Below are positions 19,182 to 29,091 of a DNA stretch of 64,000 nucleotides, piece after piece. The DNA comes from Intestinibacter bartlettii (GTDB lineage: Bacteria; Bacillota; Clostridia; Peptostreptococcales; Peptostreptococcaceae). The stretch is taken from the NCBI GenBank assembly GCA_025148965.1, contig CP102273.1:124001-188000 (forward strand), read 5' to 3'. Positions within the stretch are counted from its first letter, which is position 1. Every line of letters starts with the position of its first letter. The notes beneath the pieces were generated by a model. It was not told the DNA's origin. It searched no databases and saw nothing but the letters and a program-made list of their open reading frames with translations. A program made the translations under genes and the position numbers.

Positions 19182-19826
19182 GTGATCTTTATAGATATTT
19201 ATATTCTCGCTATATTTATATTATTAACTACATTTTTCATAAAACCAGTTAAAAAAAATATATTAACCCTTTCATTTTTACCTTCTTCATTGGAAATGTT
19301 TAATGGAAATCCAAATTCAAGAACGCTTAAAGTAAAAGGATTAGAAATTACTCTAAACTATTTTTTTGCTGCCCTAATAAATTTAATAGATTTTGCTTTA
19401 TTGTTTATAAGCTGGATTCCTGGATTGAAAAATATTCTAGATTTTATGTATAGAAATCCTGATATCATTGAAAAGCAAATTCCATTTTTATTTGGTGGTT
19501 CTAAAGGTCATAGAAATTTTATTACTCATTCGGTTTTTAATCCTGTATTTTTAATATATATTTTTATATCTTCAAAACTTTGCGTAATATTTTCTCTTAC
19601 ACCTTTAAATACAATTCTCCGTCCACTGTTATTTCTAATTGGATTATGCTTTGTTTGTCATTTACTTTGTGACACTATGCCAAAACACTGGAAGGGATTC
19701 GCAAACATAAAAGTATATTTCTTTACACACCTAATAAGTTTTTCACCAATTACTTCAAAAGCATGGCTTTATATTGGTTCTTTTTTGTCATTTTCATTGC
19801 TATGTGAAATGATTATTTTTGTTTAA
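19182..19826 (+). CDS. Membrane protein resembling YdjM/DUF457 metal-dependent hydrolases
   Basis: The protein of about 214 residues has four or more hydrophobic segments. The pattern GHRNFITHSVFNP near residue 108 and CHLLCDTMPKHW near residue 160 matches the His-rich R-x-x-THS and H-x-x-x-D motifs of inner-membrane putative metal-dependent hydrolases (YdjM type). The function of that family is poorly known. The start is odd: the first possible codon, GTG at 19182, lies inside AGGAGGTGATC, so that ribosome site points to initiation 6-12 bases later, where only ATA or ATT codons occur in frame. It is a single gene between two permease genes. Confidence 0.6.
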   Translation: MIFIDIYILAIFILLTTFFIKPVKKNILTLSFLPSSLEMFNGNPNSRTLKVKGLEITLNYFFAALINLIDFALLFISWIPGLKNILDFMYRNPDIIEKQIPFLFGGSKGHRNFITHSVFNPVFLIYIFISSKLCVIFSLTPLNTILRPLLFLIGLCFVCHLLCDTMPKHWKGFANIKVYFFTHLISFSPITSKAWLYIGSFLSFSLLCEMIIFV

Positions 19827-19893
19827 ATAATATTCATACAATATTGAATTTTTATTAAATAACGTGTCGAAAAATTTCCTTTTTTTGTATGAT

Positions 19894-20033
19894 GTTTTTT
19901 TTGTGAAAACGTAATATTATATTAATGACATTTTTTTTAATTAATATTTAATATTTTAAAAAAATATAGTGTTTTTTTTGTAAAAACATAATATAATATT
20001 AAATGCTTTTTAAATTAAAAGTTTAATATTCAA
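19894..20033. repeat. Imperfect tandem direct repeat upstream of the second permease
   Basis: Two copies of about 64 bp at an offset of 77 bp (19894-19957 and 19971-20033). Each begins GTTTTTTTTGT-AAAACRTAATAT and ends in TTTAATATT. The second copy ends just before the ribosome site of the permease gene. It may be a duplicated promoter or leader segment; TATTAT and TATAAT hexamers occur at the same place in each copy. Confidence 0.7.
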
Positions 20034-20054
20034 TAAAAGAAAGGATTTATACAA

Positions 20055-21407
20055 ATGGAAAATAATAAGTTACAAAAGAACTTAGGATTCGCTGCTGCTT
20101 TATCTACTGTTGTTGGTATGGTAATCGGTGGTGGTGTATTCTTTAAACCACAAGCTGTATATACTGCAACTGGTGGAGCACCTGGATTAGGTATGATAGC
20201 ATGGGTTATCGCAGGTGTTATGACAATAGCTGCTGGTCTTACTGCTGCTGAAATATCTGCAGCAATACCAAAAACTGGTGGTATGATGGTTTACATCGAA
20301 GAAATATATAGTAAAAAATTAGGATTCTTAACAGGATGGATGCAAGTTGTTCTATTCTTCCCTGCTACAATAGCTGCTTTAGCTGTTATGTTCGGTCAAC
20401 AAAGTGCTGGATTAATAGGAAATGAATCTTTAGTATTACCTATAACTATAGGTGTTATATTACTTATATCTGTTTTAAACTCTTTAGGTTCTAAAACTGG
20501 AGGTTTAATACAAACGGTTGCAACAGTAGGTAAATTAATACCTCTTGCTTTAATAATAGTTTTCGGATTCGTTAAAGGTGGCGGAAACAACCCTATATTA
20601 ACTCCAATGGTAGGTGAAGGAGTTTCAGCTGGTGGAGTTGTAGGTTCTCTATTAATAGCTATACTATTCGCTTATGATGGATGGATAAACGTTGGTGCTA
20701 TAGCTGGTGAAATGAAAAATCCAGGAAAAGACTTACCTAAAGCTATAGTAGGTGGTTTATCTTTAGTTATGGCAGTTTATTTATTAATAAATGTTGCTTA
20801 CCTTTGGGTATTACCAGCTAATGAATTAGCTCAATATTCTTCTCCTGCTTCAGCAGTTGCAGAAGCTATATTTGGACCATTCGGTGGTAAATTTATAACT
20901 GTAGGTATATTAATATCTGTATTCGGTGCTTTAAACGGATACTTATTAACTGGACCAAGAATATTATTCACTTTAGGTACTCAAAAATCTTTACCTGCAA
21001 GTAACTTCTTCGGAAGCGTAAATAAAAATGGTGTTCCTGCTAACGCTACATTAACAATGGGTGTAGTAGCTTGCTTATATGCTTTAACAGGACAATTCAA
21101 CTTATTAACAGACTTATCAATGTTTGCTGTATGGGCATTCTACGTGTTAACATTCATAGGTGTGTTCAAATTAAGAAAAGATCAACCTAACTTAGAAAGA
21201 CCTTATAAAGTTCCTCTATATCCATTCATACCAATGATTGCTATAGCTGGTGGTTTATTCGTTGTTGTGAGTCAATTATTATTATCTGGTTTCACAAACA
21301 CAATGATATCACTTGGTGGGGTTGTTATAACTTTAATAGGTTTACCAATATACAGTTTTGTTCAAAAATCTAACTCAAACAATAACGATTTAGATAAAAC
21401 TGCTTAA
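20055..21407 (+). CDS. APC-family amino acid permease, second paralogue
   Basis: The 450-residue, roughly 12-helix permease is closely similar along its whole length to the permease at 17415-18743: STVVGMVIGGGVFFKPQAVY, GGMMVYIEEIY, LFAYDGWINVGAIAGEMKNP and ALTGQFNLLTDL are shared with small changes. It belongs to the SteT-like branch of the APC family. Unlike its paralogue it has no riboswitch; its leader is an AT-rich tandem repeat. Codon use is strongly biased to A/T-ending optimal codons, suggesting high expression. GAAAGGA precedes the ATG, and a strong terminator follows. Confidence 0.93.
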   Translation: MENNKLQKNLGFAAALSTVVGMVIGGGVFFKPQAVYTATGGAPGLGMIAWVIAGVMTIAAGLTAAEISAAIPKTGGMMVYIEEIYSKKLGFLTGWMQVVLFFPATIAALAVMFGQQSAGLIGNESLVLPITIGVILLISVLNSLGSKTGGLIQTVATVGKLIPLALIIVFGFVKGGGNNPILTPMVGEGVSAGGVVGSLLIAILFAYDGWINVGAIAGEMKNPGKDLPKAIVGGLSLVMAVYLLINVAYLWVLPANELAQYSSPASAVAEAIFGPFGGKFITVGILISVFGALNGYLLTGPRILFTLGTQKSLPASNFFGSVNKNGVPANATLTMGVVACLYALTGQFNLLTDLSMFAVWAFYVLTFIGVFKLRKDQPNLERPYKVPLYPFIPMIAIAGGLFVVVSQLLLSGFTNTMISLGGVVITLIGLPIYSFVQKSNSNNNDLDKTA

Positions 21408-21423
21408 TAATTGTTTAATATAA

Positions 21424-21459
21424 AATGGACTACTCAAATTGAGTAGTCCATTTTTTTTA
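21424..21459 (+). terminator. Terminator of the second permease gene
   Basis: Hairpin with arms ATGGACTACTCAA and TTGAGTAGTCCAT followed by eight T. Confidence 0.9.
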
Positions 21460-21514
21460 CAATTTTTTAATAACTATAAAACTAAATTTTGTAGTTATAT
21501 ATTTTATTTTTATC

Positions 21515-21565
21515 AAAAAAATAGGGCCGATAATCATCAACTTAGATTCATTGATTAACGACCCT
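21515..21565 (-). terminator. Terminator of the YitT-family gene
   Basis: Minus-strand hairpin with arms AGGGTCGTTAATCA and TGATTATCGGCCCT followed by ATTTTTTT, 15 bp after the stop. Confidence 0.85.
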
Positions 21566-21580
21566 TTCTCTTTAAGCTCC

Positions 21581-22234
21581 TTAAGCTACTTTTTCTTCAT
21601 TTAATTCTTCTGCAGCTTTTTTCTGTTTATATTTACCTATCATATCTATAACTTTATCAACTAATAATCCATTAATAACTACCGCTATTAATGAATAAAA
21701 TCCTTTGTTTAATCCGAAAGTTATTGCTCCAAATACAACTACAAATAAGTCTACCATTAATAATGCTCTACCTATATTAAATTTAGTATATTTGTTAAGT
21801 ATCTTAGCTAATATATCAGTCCCACCTGTTGATGCATTTGTTGCGAATGCTATTGCAAGACCTGTACCTATTATTAAAGTTCCAAATACAACTGCTAGTG
21901 CTAAATTAGTTGTAAGAGCATAACTATGCATTACCTTTTCCATAAAGTCCATTGCAAATGATAATGCGAAACTTGCATAAATAGTCTTAGCACCAAAATC
22001 ACTTCCAATTAATAAAAATGCTATAACAAATAATATTAAATTTCCTAAGAATACTAAAGTTCCTGTAGATAGGAATGGTACATAATGGTTTATTACTAAT
22101 GCTAAACCACTTAAGCCCCCTCCTGCTATATCATTCGGTGCATAGAAATATTGTAAACCAAATGATACTAGTATCACGCCAAGTGTAACGATTAAATATT
22201 CCTTAATCATTTTAACTATATCGTATTTTTTCAT
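21581..22234 (-). CDS. YitT-family membrane protein, short form
   Basis: The 217-residue protein has five or six hydrophobic segments and the YitT landmarks APNDIAGGGLSGLALVINHY near residue 32 and ATNASTGGTDILAKILNKY near residue 128. YitT proteins usually run to about 280 residues with a C-terminal soluble DUF2179 domain; that domain is absent here and the protein ends in a charged tail. The function of the family is uncertain, though some act in small-molecule transport. AAAGGGAG precedes the ATG; it is a single gene with its own terminator. Confidence 0.85.
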   Translation of the reverse strand: MKKYDIVKMIKEYLIVTLGVILVSFGLQYFYAPNDIAGGGLSGLALVINHYVPFLSTGTLVFLGNLILFVIAFLLIGSDFGAKTIYASFALSFAMDFMEKVMHSYALTTNLALAVVFGTLIIGTGLAIAFATNASTGGTDILAKILNKYTKFNIGRALLMVDLFVVVFGAITFGLNKGFYSLIAVVINGLLVDKVIDMIGKYKQKKAAEELNEEKVA

Positions 22235-22359
22235 TATTATATTCTCCCTTTTTTTTTCGAGTTTATATGATTTTTTAAATATAATTTAATCATACACTAT
22301 ATGATAACAAATCAACGGACATTTTCCTAGTTATATTTTTTTGTAGAACTTACAAAATT

Positions 22360-22397
22360 TAAAAACCCCTTGATTTTGTTTGAAAATCAAGGGGTTT
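22360..22397 (-). terminator. Terminator of gltX
   Basis: Minus-strand hairpin with arms AAACCCCTTGATTTTC and GAAAATCAAGGGG type complement (loop AAACA), followed by TTTTTAAATTTTG, 30 bp after the stop. Confidence 0.88.
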
Positions 22398-22426
22398 CAC
22401 AATAAAGTTAATTTATATTAATCAAA

Positions 22427-23911
22427 TTATATTAAATTTTCTTTAGCATATGCTAATCTCTTTAAGCAAACATCTTTACCTAAGATAACCATAGTTTTCG
22501 CTAAATCTCCACCATGCATTTGTCCTGTAAGAGGTATTCTAGTTCCCATGTATAGGTTTTTACCTTTTATTTTGTATTCTTTTTGGATAGATTTTAATAT
22601 CGCTTGTACTGTTTCTTCAGTTAAAACATCTACTTCTGATATTTTTTCTTCTAATGCATTAACTAAAGTTGGTATATGTTCCATTTTTAAGAATTCAGCA
22701 CCTTCTTCAGTTTCAACCTCAACTTTATCTCCAAAGAATATTGATATATGGTCAGTTATTTCTTTTACATAGTGTAATTTTTCTTTTAATAAAGAAACTA
22801 TTGATTTTAAGAAGTCATATTTTTCTTCAGCTTCTTCAGCAGTTACATATCCAGCTTCAACGATGAATGGTATAGCTAATTTAGTTAAAACATCATCATC
22901 TCCGTCTTTCATGTAGTGTTGGTTAACCCAGTTTAATTTTTCTGTGTCGAATACTCCACCACTTTTTGAAACTCTTTCTATAGAGAAAGCTTGTTCTAAT
23001 TCTTCCATAGAGAATATTTCTTTATTTTCTTCTGGAGACCAACCAACTAATGCAACGTAGTTAACTAGACCTTCTGGTAAGTATCCTTTTTTCTTGAAAT
23101 CTTCTACTGCAACGTCACCTTGTCTTTTACTTAATTTTTTCTTTTCTTTATTAAGTATGTTTGGTAAGTGAACGAATTTTGGAGCTTCCCATCCGAATGC
23201 TTCGTATAAGTAAACGTGTTTTGGAGTTGAAGAAACCCATTCTTCCCCTCTTATTACGTGAGTTATTTTCATTAGGTGGTCATCAACTACAACTGCGAAG
23301 TGGTAAGTTGGGAAACCATCAGTTTTTATTAATACTTGATCATCTAAATCGTTAGTGTTGAATTCAGTTTCTCCCCTAACTAAGTCAGTGAATTTTATTA
23401 CATGGTTTTCTGGTAATCTTAATCTTATTACATATGGTTCACCAGCAGCTATTTTAGCATCGATTTCTTCTTGAGTTAAATCTCTACAGTGTCCATCGTA
23501 TCTTGGAGTTTCACCAGCTTCTTTTTGTTTTTCTCTAACTTCGTCTAATCTTTCTTTTGTACAGAAGCAGTAGTATGCTTTTCCGTTATCTAATAATTCT
23601 TGAATATATTTTTTGTATATATCTAATCTTTCTGATTGTATGTATGGCCCGTATTCGCCCTTTTGAACAACGTTTCCATTGTCATCTAACATAACACCTT
23701 CGTCATGGTTAACTCCAGCCCATTTCATAGCATTTAGCATATTTTCTATAGCGCCATCAACTAATCTAGTTCTGTCTGTATCTTCTACTCTTAGTATATA
23801 TTTTCCGCCCATTTTTTTAGCAAATAAGTAGTTGTATAAAGCTGTTCTTAAACTACCTATATGAACAAATCCTGTTGGACTTGGAGCAAATCTTACTCTT
23901 ACTTCACTCAT
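22427..23911 (-). CDS. gltX: Glutamyl-tRNA synthetase
   Basis: The 494-residue class I synthetase has the HIGH-type motif [19 protein letters not shown] (residues 11-29) and the KMSKS-type motif [10 protein letters not shown] near residue 257, then the helical anticodon-binding domain. Full length. It charges tRNA-Glu; in organisms lacking glutaminyl-tRNA synthetase it also charges tRNA-Gln for GatCAB, but neither alternative is visible in the window. It lies directly downstream of proS on the same strand, separated by a hairpin at 24000-24038. Confidence 0.98.
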   Translation of the reverse strand: MSEVRVRFAPSPTGFVHIGSLRTALYNYLFAKKMGGKYILRVEDTDRTRLVDGAIENMLNAMKWAGVNHDEGVMLDDNGNVVQKGEYGPYIQSERLDIYKKYIQELLDNGKAYYCFCTKERLDEVREKQKEAGETPRYDGHCRDLTQEEIDAKIAAGEPYVIRLRLPENHVIKFTDLVRGETEFNTNDLDDQVLIKTDGFPTYHFAVVVDDHLMKITHVIRGEEWVSSTPKHVYLYEAFGWEAPKFVHLPNILNKEKKKLSKRQGDVAVEDFKKKGYLPEGLVNYVALVGWSPEENKEIFSMEELEQAFSIERVSKSGGVFDTEKLNWVNQHYMKDGDDDVLTKLAIPFIVEAGYVTAEEAEEKYDFLKSIVSLLKEKLHYVKEITDHISIFFGDKVEVETEEGAEFLKMEHIPTLVNALEEKISEVDVLTEETVQAILKSIQKEYKIKGKNLYMGTRIPLTGQMHGGDLAKTMVILGKDVCLKRLAYAKENLI

Positions 23912-23999
23912 TTTGTACCTCCTATTTTTGAATAATGATAATTTTATTATGCACCATCATTTTCAATACTATTATTTATAAATTCTACTTTATCTATTA

Positions 24000-24038
24000 T
24001 AAAGCTCAATCCCCATAATATAAAGTAATTGAGCTTTA
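24000..24038 (-). terminator. Hairpin after proS
   Basis: Minus-strand arms AAAGCTCAATTAC and GGATTGAGCTTT enclose an AT-rich loop, followed by TATAATAG. The T run is weak, so read-through into gltX is possible. Confidence 0.6.
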
Positions 24039-24052
24039 TTTTTTAGATTAAT

Positions 24053-25768
24053 TTATCCTAATTTTACGTTGTTTTTTGCAAATTCAGCTTTTACTCTATC
24101 TAAAACTTCATCAACAGATATTATTTCTTTGTCAGCTTCTTTTCTTAATTTGAATTCAACTTTTCCGTCTACTATATCTTTACCAACAGTAATTCTCATT
24201 GGTATACCTAATAAATCAGAATCTTTGAATTTGAATCCAGCTCTTTCGTTTCTGTCATCTAGTAATACTTCTACACCAGCAGCTTCTAATTCTTTGTAGA
24301 TTTTTTCAGCATTTTCTAAGTGTTCTTCTTTTTTAACGTTAACTGGAACAACTACTACATGATATGGAGCTATTGCTAATGGCCATATTATTCCGTTTTC
24401 GTCATGATGTTGTTCTATTACAGCTGCAACAGTTCTTTCAACACCTATTCCGTAGCATCCCATTATGATTGGTTGAGATTTTCCGTTTTGATCTAGGAAA
24501 GTAGCTCCCATAGATTCAGAATATTTAGTTCCTAATTTGAATATGTGTCCAACTTCAACCCCTCTCATTATTTCAAGTGGTTGACCACATTTTGGACATT
24601 TATCTCCTTCTTGAACATTCCTGAAATCTCCAACTTGACCTTCAAAATCTCTACCAAAGTTAGCATTTTGTATATGGTAACCAGTTTTATTAGCACCAAC
24701 TATGACATTTCTTTGATCAACTACTTCTTGGTCTATGAATAAATAATCAGCTTTTATTCCTATTGGTCCAGCAAATCCTACTTCCGCACCTGTAACAGCT
24801 TTTATTGTGTCTTCGCTAGCAAGTTCAAACTCAACAGCTCCACCTATAGCATTAGCAACTTTAGTTTCGTTAACATCTCTGTCTCCTCTAACGACAACTG
24901 CTACTGTTTTTCCGTCTGCATAGTATATTAATGTTTTAGCAAATTGTCCAGCATCCATTTTAAAGAAATCTTGTAATTCTTCTATAGTATGAACATTTGG
25001 AGTTTCTATTTCGCTCATTTCTTTCATTTCTTCAGTTGATGCTTCGTGGTTAACTGAAGTAGCTTTTTCTATATTTGCAGCATAGTCACATCCACTACAG
25101 AATACTATTTCATCTTCACCAACTTCTGATTTAACCATGAATTCTGCAGATGCAGAACCACCCATAGCACCAGAATCTGCTTGAACTGGACTGTTATCTA
25201 ATTCACATCTAGCAAATATTCTAGTGTATGCATCAAACATATCATCATATGATTTGTCTAATCCTTCTTGGTCAGCATCAAAGCTGTAAGCATCTTTCAT
25301 TGTAAAGTTTCTAGTTCTCATAACCCCAAATCTTGGTCTTCTTTCATCTCTGAATTTAGTTTCGATTTGGTATAAATTAAGTGGAAGTTGTTTGTATGAA
25401 GTTATTTCATTTCTCACTATGTGTGTGAAAGTTTCTTCATGTGTTGGTCCAAGACAGTAATCTCTTCCGTTTCTATCTTTTAGTCTGAACATTTCAGGAC
25501 CCATAACATCCCATCTTCCTGATTCTTGCCATAATTCAGCAGGAACTAATAGTGCACATGATATTTCTTGTGCTCCTTTAGCGTTCATTTCTTCTCTTAT
25601 TATATCTTCTACTTTTCTGAATACTCTTATACCCATTGGTAATTGGTTGTAAATTCCTGATGCCATTTTTCTTATCATACCTGCTCTAAGCATTAATTGA
25701 TGACTTGTTATCTCCGCATCAGATGGTACTTCTTTTAATGTTGGCATTAACATTCTTGACATTCTCAT
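24053..25768 (-). CDS. proS: Prolyl-tRNA synthetase, bacterial type with editing insertion
   Basis: The 571-residue protein is the full-length bacterial-type (ProS type 1) enzyme. Class II motif 2 is seen in [26 protein letters not shown] and the preceding [13 protein letters not shown]; the INS editing domain follows from about residue 220 to 400 (for example [19 protein letters not shown]); motif 3 ([17 protein letters not shown]) comes near residue 440, followed by the anticodon domain. C. difficile carries two proline synthetases here; only this one is present. Expression is controlled by a T-box leader. Confidence 0.98.
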   Translation of the reverse strand: MRMSRMLMPTLKEVPSDAEITSHQLMLRAGMIRKMASGIYNQLPMGIRVFRKVEDIIREEMNAKGAQEISCALLVPAELWQESGRWDVMGPEMFRLKDRNGRDYCLGPTHEETFTHIVRNEITSYKQLPLNLYQIETKFRDERRPRFGVMRTRNFTMKDAYSFDADQEGLDKSYDDMFDAYTRIFARCELDNSPVQADSGAMGGSASAEFMVKSEVGEDEIVFCSGCDYAANIEKATSVNHEASTEEMKEMSEIETPNVHTIEELQDFFKMDAGQFAKTLIYYADGKTVAVVVRGDRDVNETKVANAIGGAVEFELASEDTIKAVTGAEVGFAGPIGIKADYLFIDQEVVDQRNVIVGANKTGYHIQNANFGRDFEGQVGDFRNVQEGDKCPKCGQPLEIMRGVEVGHIFKLGTKYSESMGATFLDQNGKSQPIIMGCYGIGVERTVAAVIEQHHDENGIIWPLAIAPYHVVVVPVNVKKEEHLENAEKIYKELEAAGVEVLLDDRNERAGFKFKDSDLLGIPMRITVGKDIVDGKVEFKLRKEADKEIISVDEVLDRVKAEFAKNNVKLG

Positions 25769-25800
25769 CTCTGATTATTCCTCCTTAGTTTTTCTGTATT

Positions 25801-26025
25801 AAAAAAACCTTTCATCTCTATTAAAAGAGACGAAAGGTTATATTTCCGCGGTACCACTCTAATTAGCTTGTAATAAGCTCTCTCATGGGGATGTAACGGT
25901 CCCTACCGTAAAAACTTTTTACCGTTTTTATGCTAAAAGACTGGTTCAAAAACATTATCTTGGGAACTCTCACCAATGCTCCCTCTCTGTAAAGACTCAC
26001 ATTTTTTACTATTTCTTAATCGTTG
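25801..26025 (-). promoter_or_regulatory. proS leader: Proline T-box riboswitch of proS
   Basis: On the minus strand AGAGTGGTACCGCGG (25846-25860) is the T-box sequence that pairs with the tRNA acceptor end. It is followed by a terminator (25801-25839, arms AACCTTTCGTCTCTTTT and AAAGAGATGAAAGGTT type complement, then seven T). Stem I shows the AGAGAGGGAGCATTGGTGAGAG distal part and GAACCAGTC, which places the codon CCA (25942-25944) at the specifier position, matching the proline product gene and the tRNA-Pro(TGG) genes in this window. Confidence 0.92.
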
Positions 26026-26077
26026 CTTTTGTTATATTTTAATGATTTTCATAATCTCTTTTATAATATATTATTTA

Positions 26078-26560
26078 TTATTTGTTGTCAACTTTAATTA
26101 GTGAGCAGATTGCTTGTGATGATATTCCTTCTTTGTTTCCCGTGAAACCAAGTCCTTCCTCTGTTGTAGCTTTTATACTCACGCAATCTATATCTGAATT
26201 TATAGCCTTTGCTATATTTTCTCTCATTTTTAGAATATGTGGAGCCATTTTAGGTGCTTGTGCGATAATTATGCTATCTATATTGTTTACTTTATAACCT
26301 TTGCTTTCTATTAGATTATTTACAAATTCTAATAACTTTATACTATCCGCTCCCTTATATTTTGGCTCTGTATCCGGGAAATGTTTCCCGATATCTCCTA
26401 AGGCTAATGCCCCTAAAATTGCATCCATTATTGCATGAACTAATACATCTGCATCTGAATGTCCTAAAAGCCCTTTATCGTGTTCTATTTCCACTCCACC
26501 TAATACTAATTTTCTGTTTTCAACTAATTTATGAACATCATATCCTATACCAAATCTCAT
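26078..26560 (-). CDS. ispF: 2-C-methyl-D-erythritol 2,4-cyclodiphosphate synthase
   Basis: The 160-residue protein catalyses the cyclisation step of the MEP isoprenoid pathway. Zinc ligands Asp8 and His10 are in IGYDVHKL, and His42 in [26 protein letters not shown] near the C-terminus is the CMP-binding landmark. It trims the usual length exactly. It follows ispD on the same strand but with an unusually long gap of 288 bp holding a possible structured RNA. Confidence 0.97.
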   Translation of the reverse strand: MRFGIGYDVHKLVENRKLVLGGVEIEHDKGLLGHSDADVLVHAIMDAILGALALGDIGKHFPDTEPKYKGADSIKLLEFVNNLIESKGYKVNNIDSIIIAQAPKMAPHILKMRENIAKAINSDIDCVSIKATTEEGLGFTGNKEGISSQAICSLIKVDNK

Positions 26561-26685
26561 TTTTTTTCTCCTATTATTTAAAATTTTTTATTCTATTTAC
26601 ATCTATTTTTTTAGTATTGTTTCCTTTAATTCTATTATCGATTTTTGTGTATAAATTCCTATGTAAATTACAAATTTGCATTAAA

Positions 26686-26788
26686 AAGCAACGTACTATG
26701 ATAATTATGATTATTCCCTAATGTATTGTACGAATTAAAAAGTTTATTCCCTCAATTAAAAAATTCCCATATCAGTTATACGTTGCGC
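26686..26788 (-). ncRNA. Candidate structured RNA or leader between ispD and ispF
   Basis: An 8-bp perfect inverted repeat, GCAACGTA (26779-26786 on the minus strand) and TACGTTGC (26688-26695), encloses about 83 bases and is followed by TTTTT on the minus strand. Inside are three copies of GGGAAT (minus-strand readings of 26763-26768, 26746-26751 and 26713-26718). It matches no riboswitch class I recognise. It could be an sRNA, an ispF leader, or chance in AT-rich DNA. Confidence 0.35.
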
Positions 26789-26848
26789 TTATCTCGAAAT
26801 AAATTAATATATTTCATAATTTCTTTATTTAAAATTTAATCTAAATGA

Positions 26849-27565
26849 TTATCCTATTTTTTTCATTCTTTTTCCCATTTTTGACTTTTTTCTTAGGTTT
26901 AGAATTTGTTCTGCTACATTTATATCTTCTGGATTAGTTATTTTTATATTTTCATAAGAACCTAAAACCATTGTAACTTCTTGGCCTAAAAATTCAACTA
27001 ACATTGAATCATCAGTTCCATAAAAATTCTTGCTATATGCATTTTCATATGCTCTAATTATTAAGTCTTTATCGAAAGTTTGAGGTGTTTGAGCTGACCA
27101 TAAAGTTTGTCTAGATGGTGTACTTTTTACTACTCCATTTTCAACAACTTTTATTGTGTCCCTAACTGGAACTCCAACTACTGCGGCCTTTTTATTTTTT
27201 GCTACTTGTATTGTCTCATTTATTATTGCATGGCTTACAAATGGTCTAGCACCATCATGGATTAAGACTATATCACTATTTGAATCTAATTTTTTTAATC
27301 CATTATAAATTGAATCTTGTCTTTCCTTACCACCATAAGCTATTTTTATATCTCTAAAATCATATTTATCTAATATTTCATGCTCAAAAAAATATTCCTC
27401 TTCCTCTCTTATACAGACAATTATCTCGTCTATATTTTCATTGCTATAGAAAACATCTATCGTATGAGCTATCATTTCTTTTTCGTCTAATTTTATATAT
27501 TGTTTATTTATGTCTAGATTCATTCGTCTTCCGCTTCCTGCAGCAACAATAACAACACTATTCAT
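26849..27565 (-). CDS. ispD: 2-C-methyl-D-erythritol 4-phosphate cytidylyltransferase
   Basis: The 238-residue protein transfers CMP to MEP in the isoprenoid pathway. The nucleotide-binding loop is VIVAAGSGRRMN (residues 5-16) and the second motif VLIHDGARPFVS lies near residue 100, followed by VPVRDTIK. The length fits the family. It precedes ispF on the minus strand and follows the E1 genes after a 500-bp gap, the same neighbourhood as in C. difficile. Confidence 0.97.
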   Translation of the reverse strand: MNSVVIVAAGSGRRMNLDINKQYIKLDEKEMIAHTIDVFYSNENIDEIIVCIREEEEYFFEHEILDKYDFRDIKIAYGGKERQDSIYNGLKKLDSNSDIVLIHDGARPFVSHAIINETIQVAKNKKAAVVGVPVRDTIKVVENGVVKSTPSRQTLWSAQTPQTFDKDLIIRAYENAYSKNFYGTDDSMLVEFLGQEVTMVLGSYENIKITNPEDINVAEQILNLRKKSKMGKRMKKIG

Positions 27566-28011
27566 AATTTCACCTCTTTAAATTCTAATTATCCATGCGT
27601 CATAAAAGGACCTCTTATAAATACAGGTCTCCATTATTTTTTGTATATATTTATTCTTTATTCATTATAGTTAAAATAAAAATTTTTTTCAAATAATTAT
27701 ATTCATAGTCTGCCAATTTAAAATAAAATTTGCAATTTACCTCCATTAATATTTAGGCATTTTTCACAAATTTTAATAAATATTTTCTTTTATTTTTATA
27801 AACTTAATAATATATCTATTTTCTAAATATGTCAATGATTATTTATTGTTTTTCAATAAATTTTTATTGTTTTTGGATATTTTTGAATTTTTTCACATAG
27901 TTTTGACAAACGAATTAAACTTCCTTACTCTTTAGTTATATTTACGAATTATTTTATTAAAAATTGACTCTACTTTTGTTTAATATTTTTTACATTTTTA
28001 TTTCTATAAAT
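27566..28011. other. Intergenic region between the E1 genes and ispD
   Basis: About 450 bp, very AT-rich, with no convincing gene. A weak hairpin at about 27612-27635 (minus-strand arms GGAGACCTG and AGAGGTCC) close to the ispD start could be a leader structure. I see nothing else that I can support. Confidence 0.5.
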
Positions 28012-28056
28012 AAAAATAAAGATCTCCAATTCTTTATAAAATTGAAAATCTTTATT
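28012..28056 (-). terminator. Terminator of the E1 operon
   Basis: Minus-strand hairpin with arms AAAGATTTTCAATT and AATTGGAGATCTTT followed by ATTTTTATTT, 12 bp after the E1 beta stop. It confirms that the operon ends without E2 or E3 genes. Confidence 0.85.
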
Positions 28057-28068
28057 TAACTTCTACAT

Positions 28069-29055
28069 TTATCTATTAATTAATGATTTAATTTCCTCTA
28101 CTATTTCATCAGTATCTGGCACAACTGCTTTTTCTAATTGAGGATTATATGGTATTGGAACATCTTTACCAGCTAATCTTTTAATTGGTGCTTTTAAATA
28201 ATCAAAAGCTTCACTTTCAACTATTGAAGCCGAGATTTCTCCTCCTAATCCTCCTGTTTTTGATGCTTCATGAACTATTAATGCTCTTCCTGTTTTACAG
28301 ACACTTTTTATAATAGTTTCTTTATCCATTGGATATAAAGTTCTTAAATCTATTATTTCAGCATCTATACCTTGAGTTTTTAAAATTTCTGCTGCTTTTT
28401 CGCATCTTTCTAACATTCTTCCGTAAGTTACTACTGTAATATCCGAACCTTCTTTTGTTATATTAGCTTTTCCTAATTCTATTACGTAATCTTCTGTTGG
28501 AACTAATCCAGTAGTTTTATATAATAATTTATTTTCATAGAAAATTACCGGATTGTTATCTCTTATAGCCGCTTTTAATAATCCTTTCGCATCGGCTGGA
28601 GTTGATGGTGCAACAACTTTAAGCCCTGGTATATGACACATCCAAGCTTCTAAACATTGTGAGTGCTGTGCAGCTGCTCCAGTCCCTGATCCTCCTGGGC
28701 ATCTAACTACCATTGGAACCTGAACCTTTCCACCAAACATATATCTCATTTTTGCCGCTTGATTTACTATTACGTCCATTGCTATTGTTATAAAATCACT
28801 GAACATAATTTCCATTATTGTTCTTAAACCAGTTGCAGCTGCTCCTGCCGCACATCCTGCTATTGCCGCTTCTGAAATTGGGGTATCTCTTACTCTTTCT
28901 TCTCCAAATTCTTCTATCATTCCATAGGAAACTCCGAAACCACCGCCATAGACACCTATATCTTCACCTAGAAAAATGATATCTTCGTCCCTTCTCATTT
29001 CTTCAACCATAGCTTCTCTTAGGGCTTCTTTATATGTTATTTCCTTCATTTGCAT
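28069..29055 (-). CDS. acoB: TPP-dependent dehydrogenase E1 component, beta subunit
   Basis: The 328-residue protein is full length for the beta chain of acetoin or pyruvate dehydrogenase E1. Landmarks: [35 protein letters not shown], and [14 protein letters not shown], then the C-terminal transketolase domain ([13 protein letters not shown]). The start at 29055 follows GAGGAGG; a start 18 bases earlier overlaps that site. Beta subunits work as alpha2beta2 tetramers docked on an E2 core. Neither E2 nor E3 is present in this operon. The acetoin assignment rests on synteny with the C. difficile aco genes; pyruvate or a branched 2-oxo acid cannot be excluded. Confidence 0.88.
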   Translation of the reverse strand: MQMKEITYKEALREAMVEEMRRDEDIIFLGEDIGVYGGGFGVSYGMIEEFGEERVRDTPISEAAIAGCAAGAAATGLRTIMEIMFSDFITIAMDVIVNQAAKMRYMFGGKVQVPMVVRCPGGSGTGAAAQHSQCLEAWMCHIPGLKVVAPSTPADAKGLLKAAIRDNNPVIFYENKLLYKTTGLVPTEDYVIELGKANITKEGSDITVVTYGRMLERCEKAAEILKTQGIDAEIIDLRTLYPMDKETIIKSVCKTGRALIVHEASKTGGLGGEISASIVESEAFDYLKAPIKRLAGKDVPIPYNPQLEKAVVPDTDEIVEEIKSLINR

Positions 29056-29091
29056 ACTTAATCCTCCTCGCAAATTTTCTCCTTACATAGA

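Noticed and set aside
27896-27935. Plus-strand TTGACA near 27902 as a promoter
   Set aside because: No matching -10 at proper spacing and no plus-strand gene follows.
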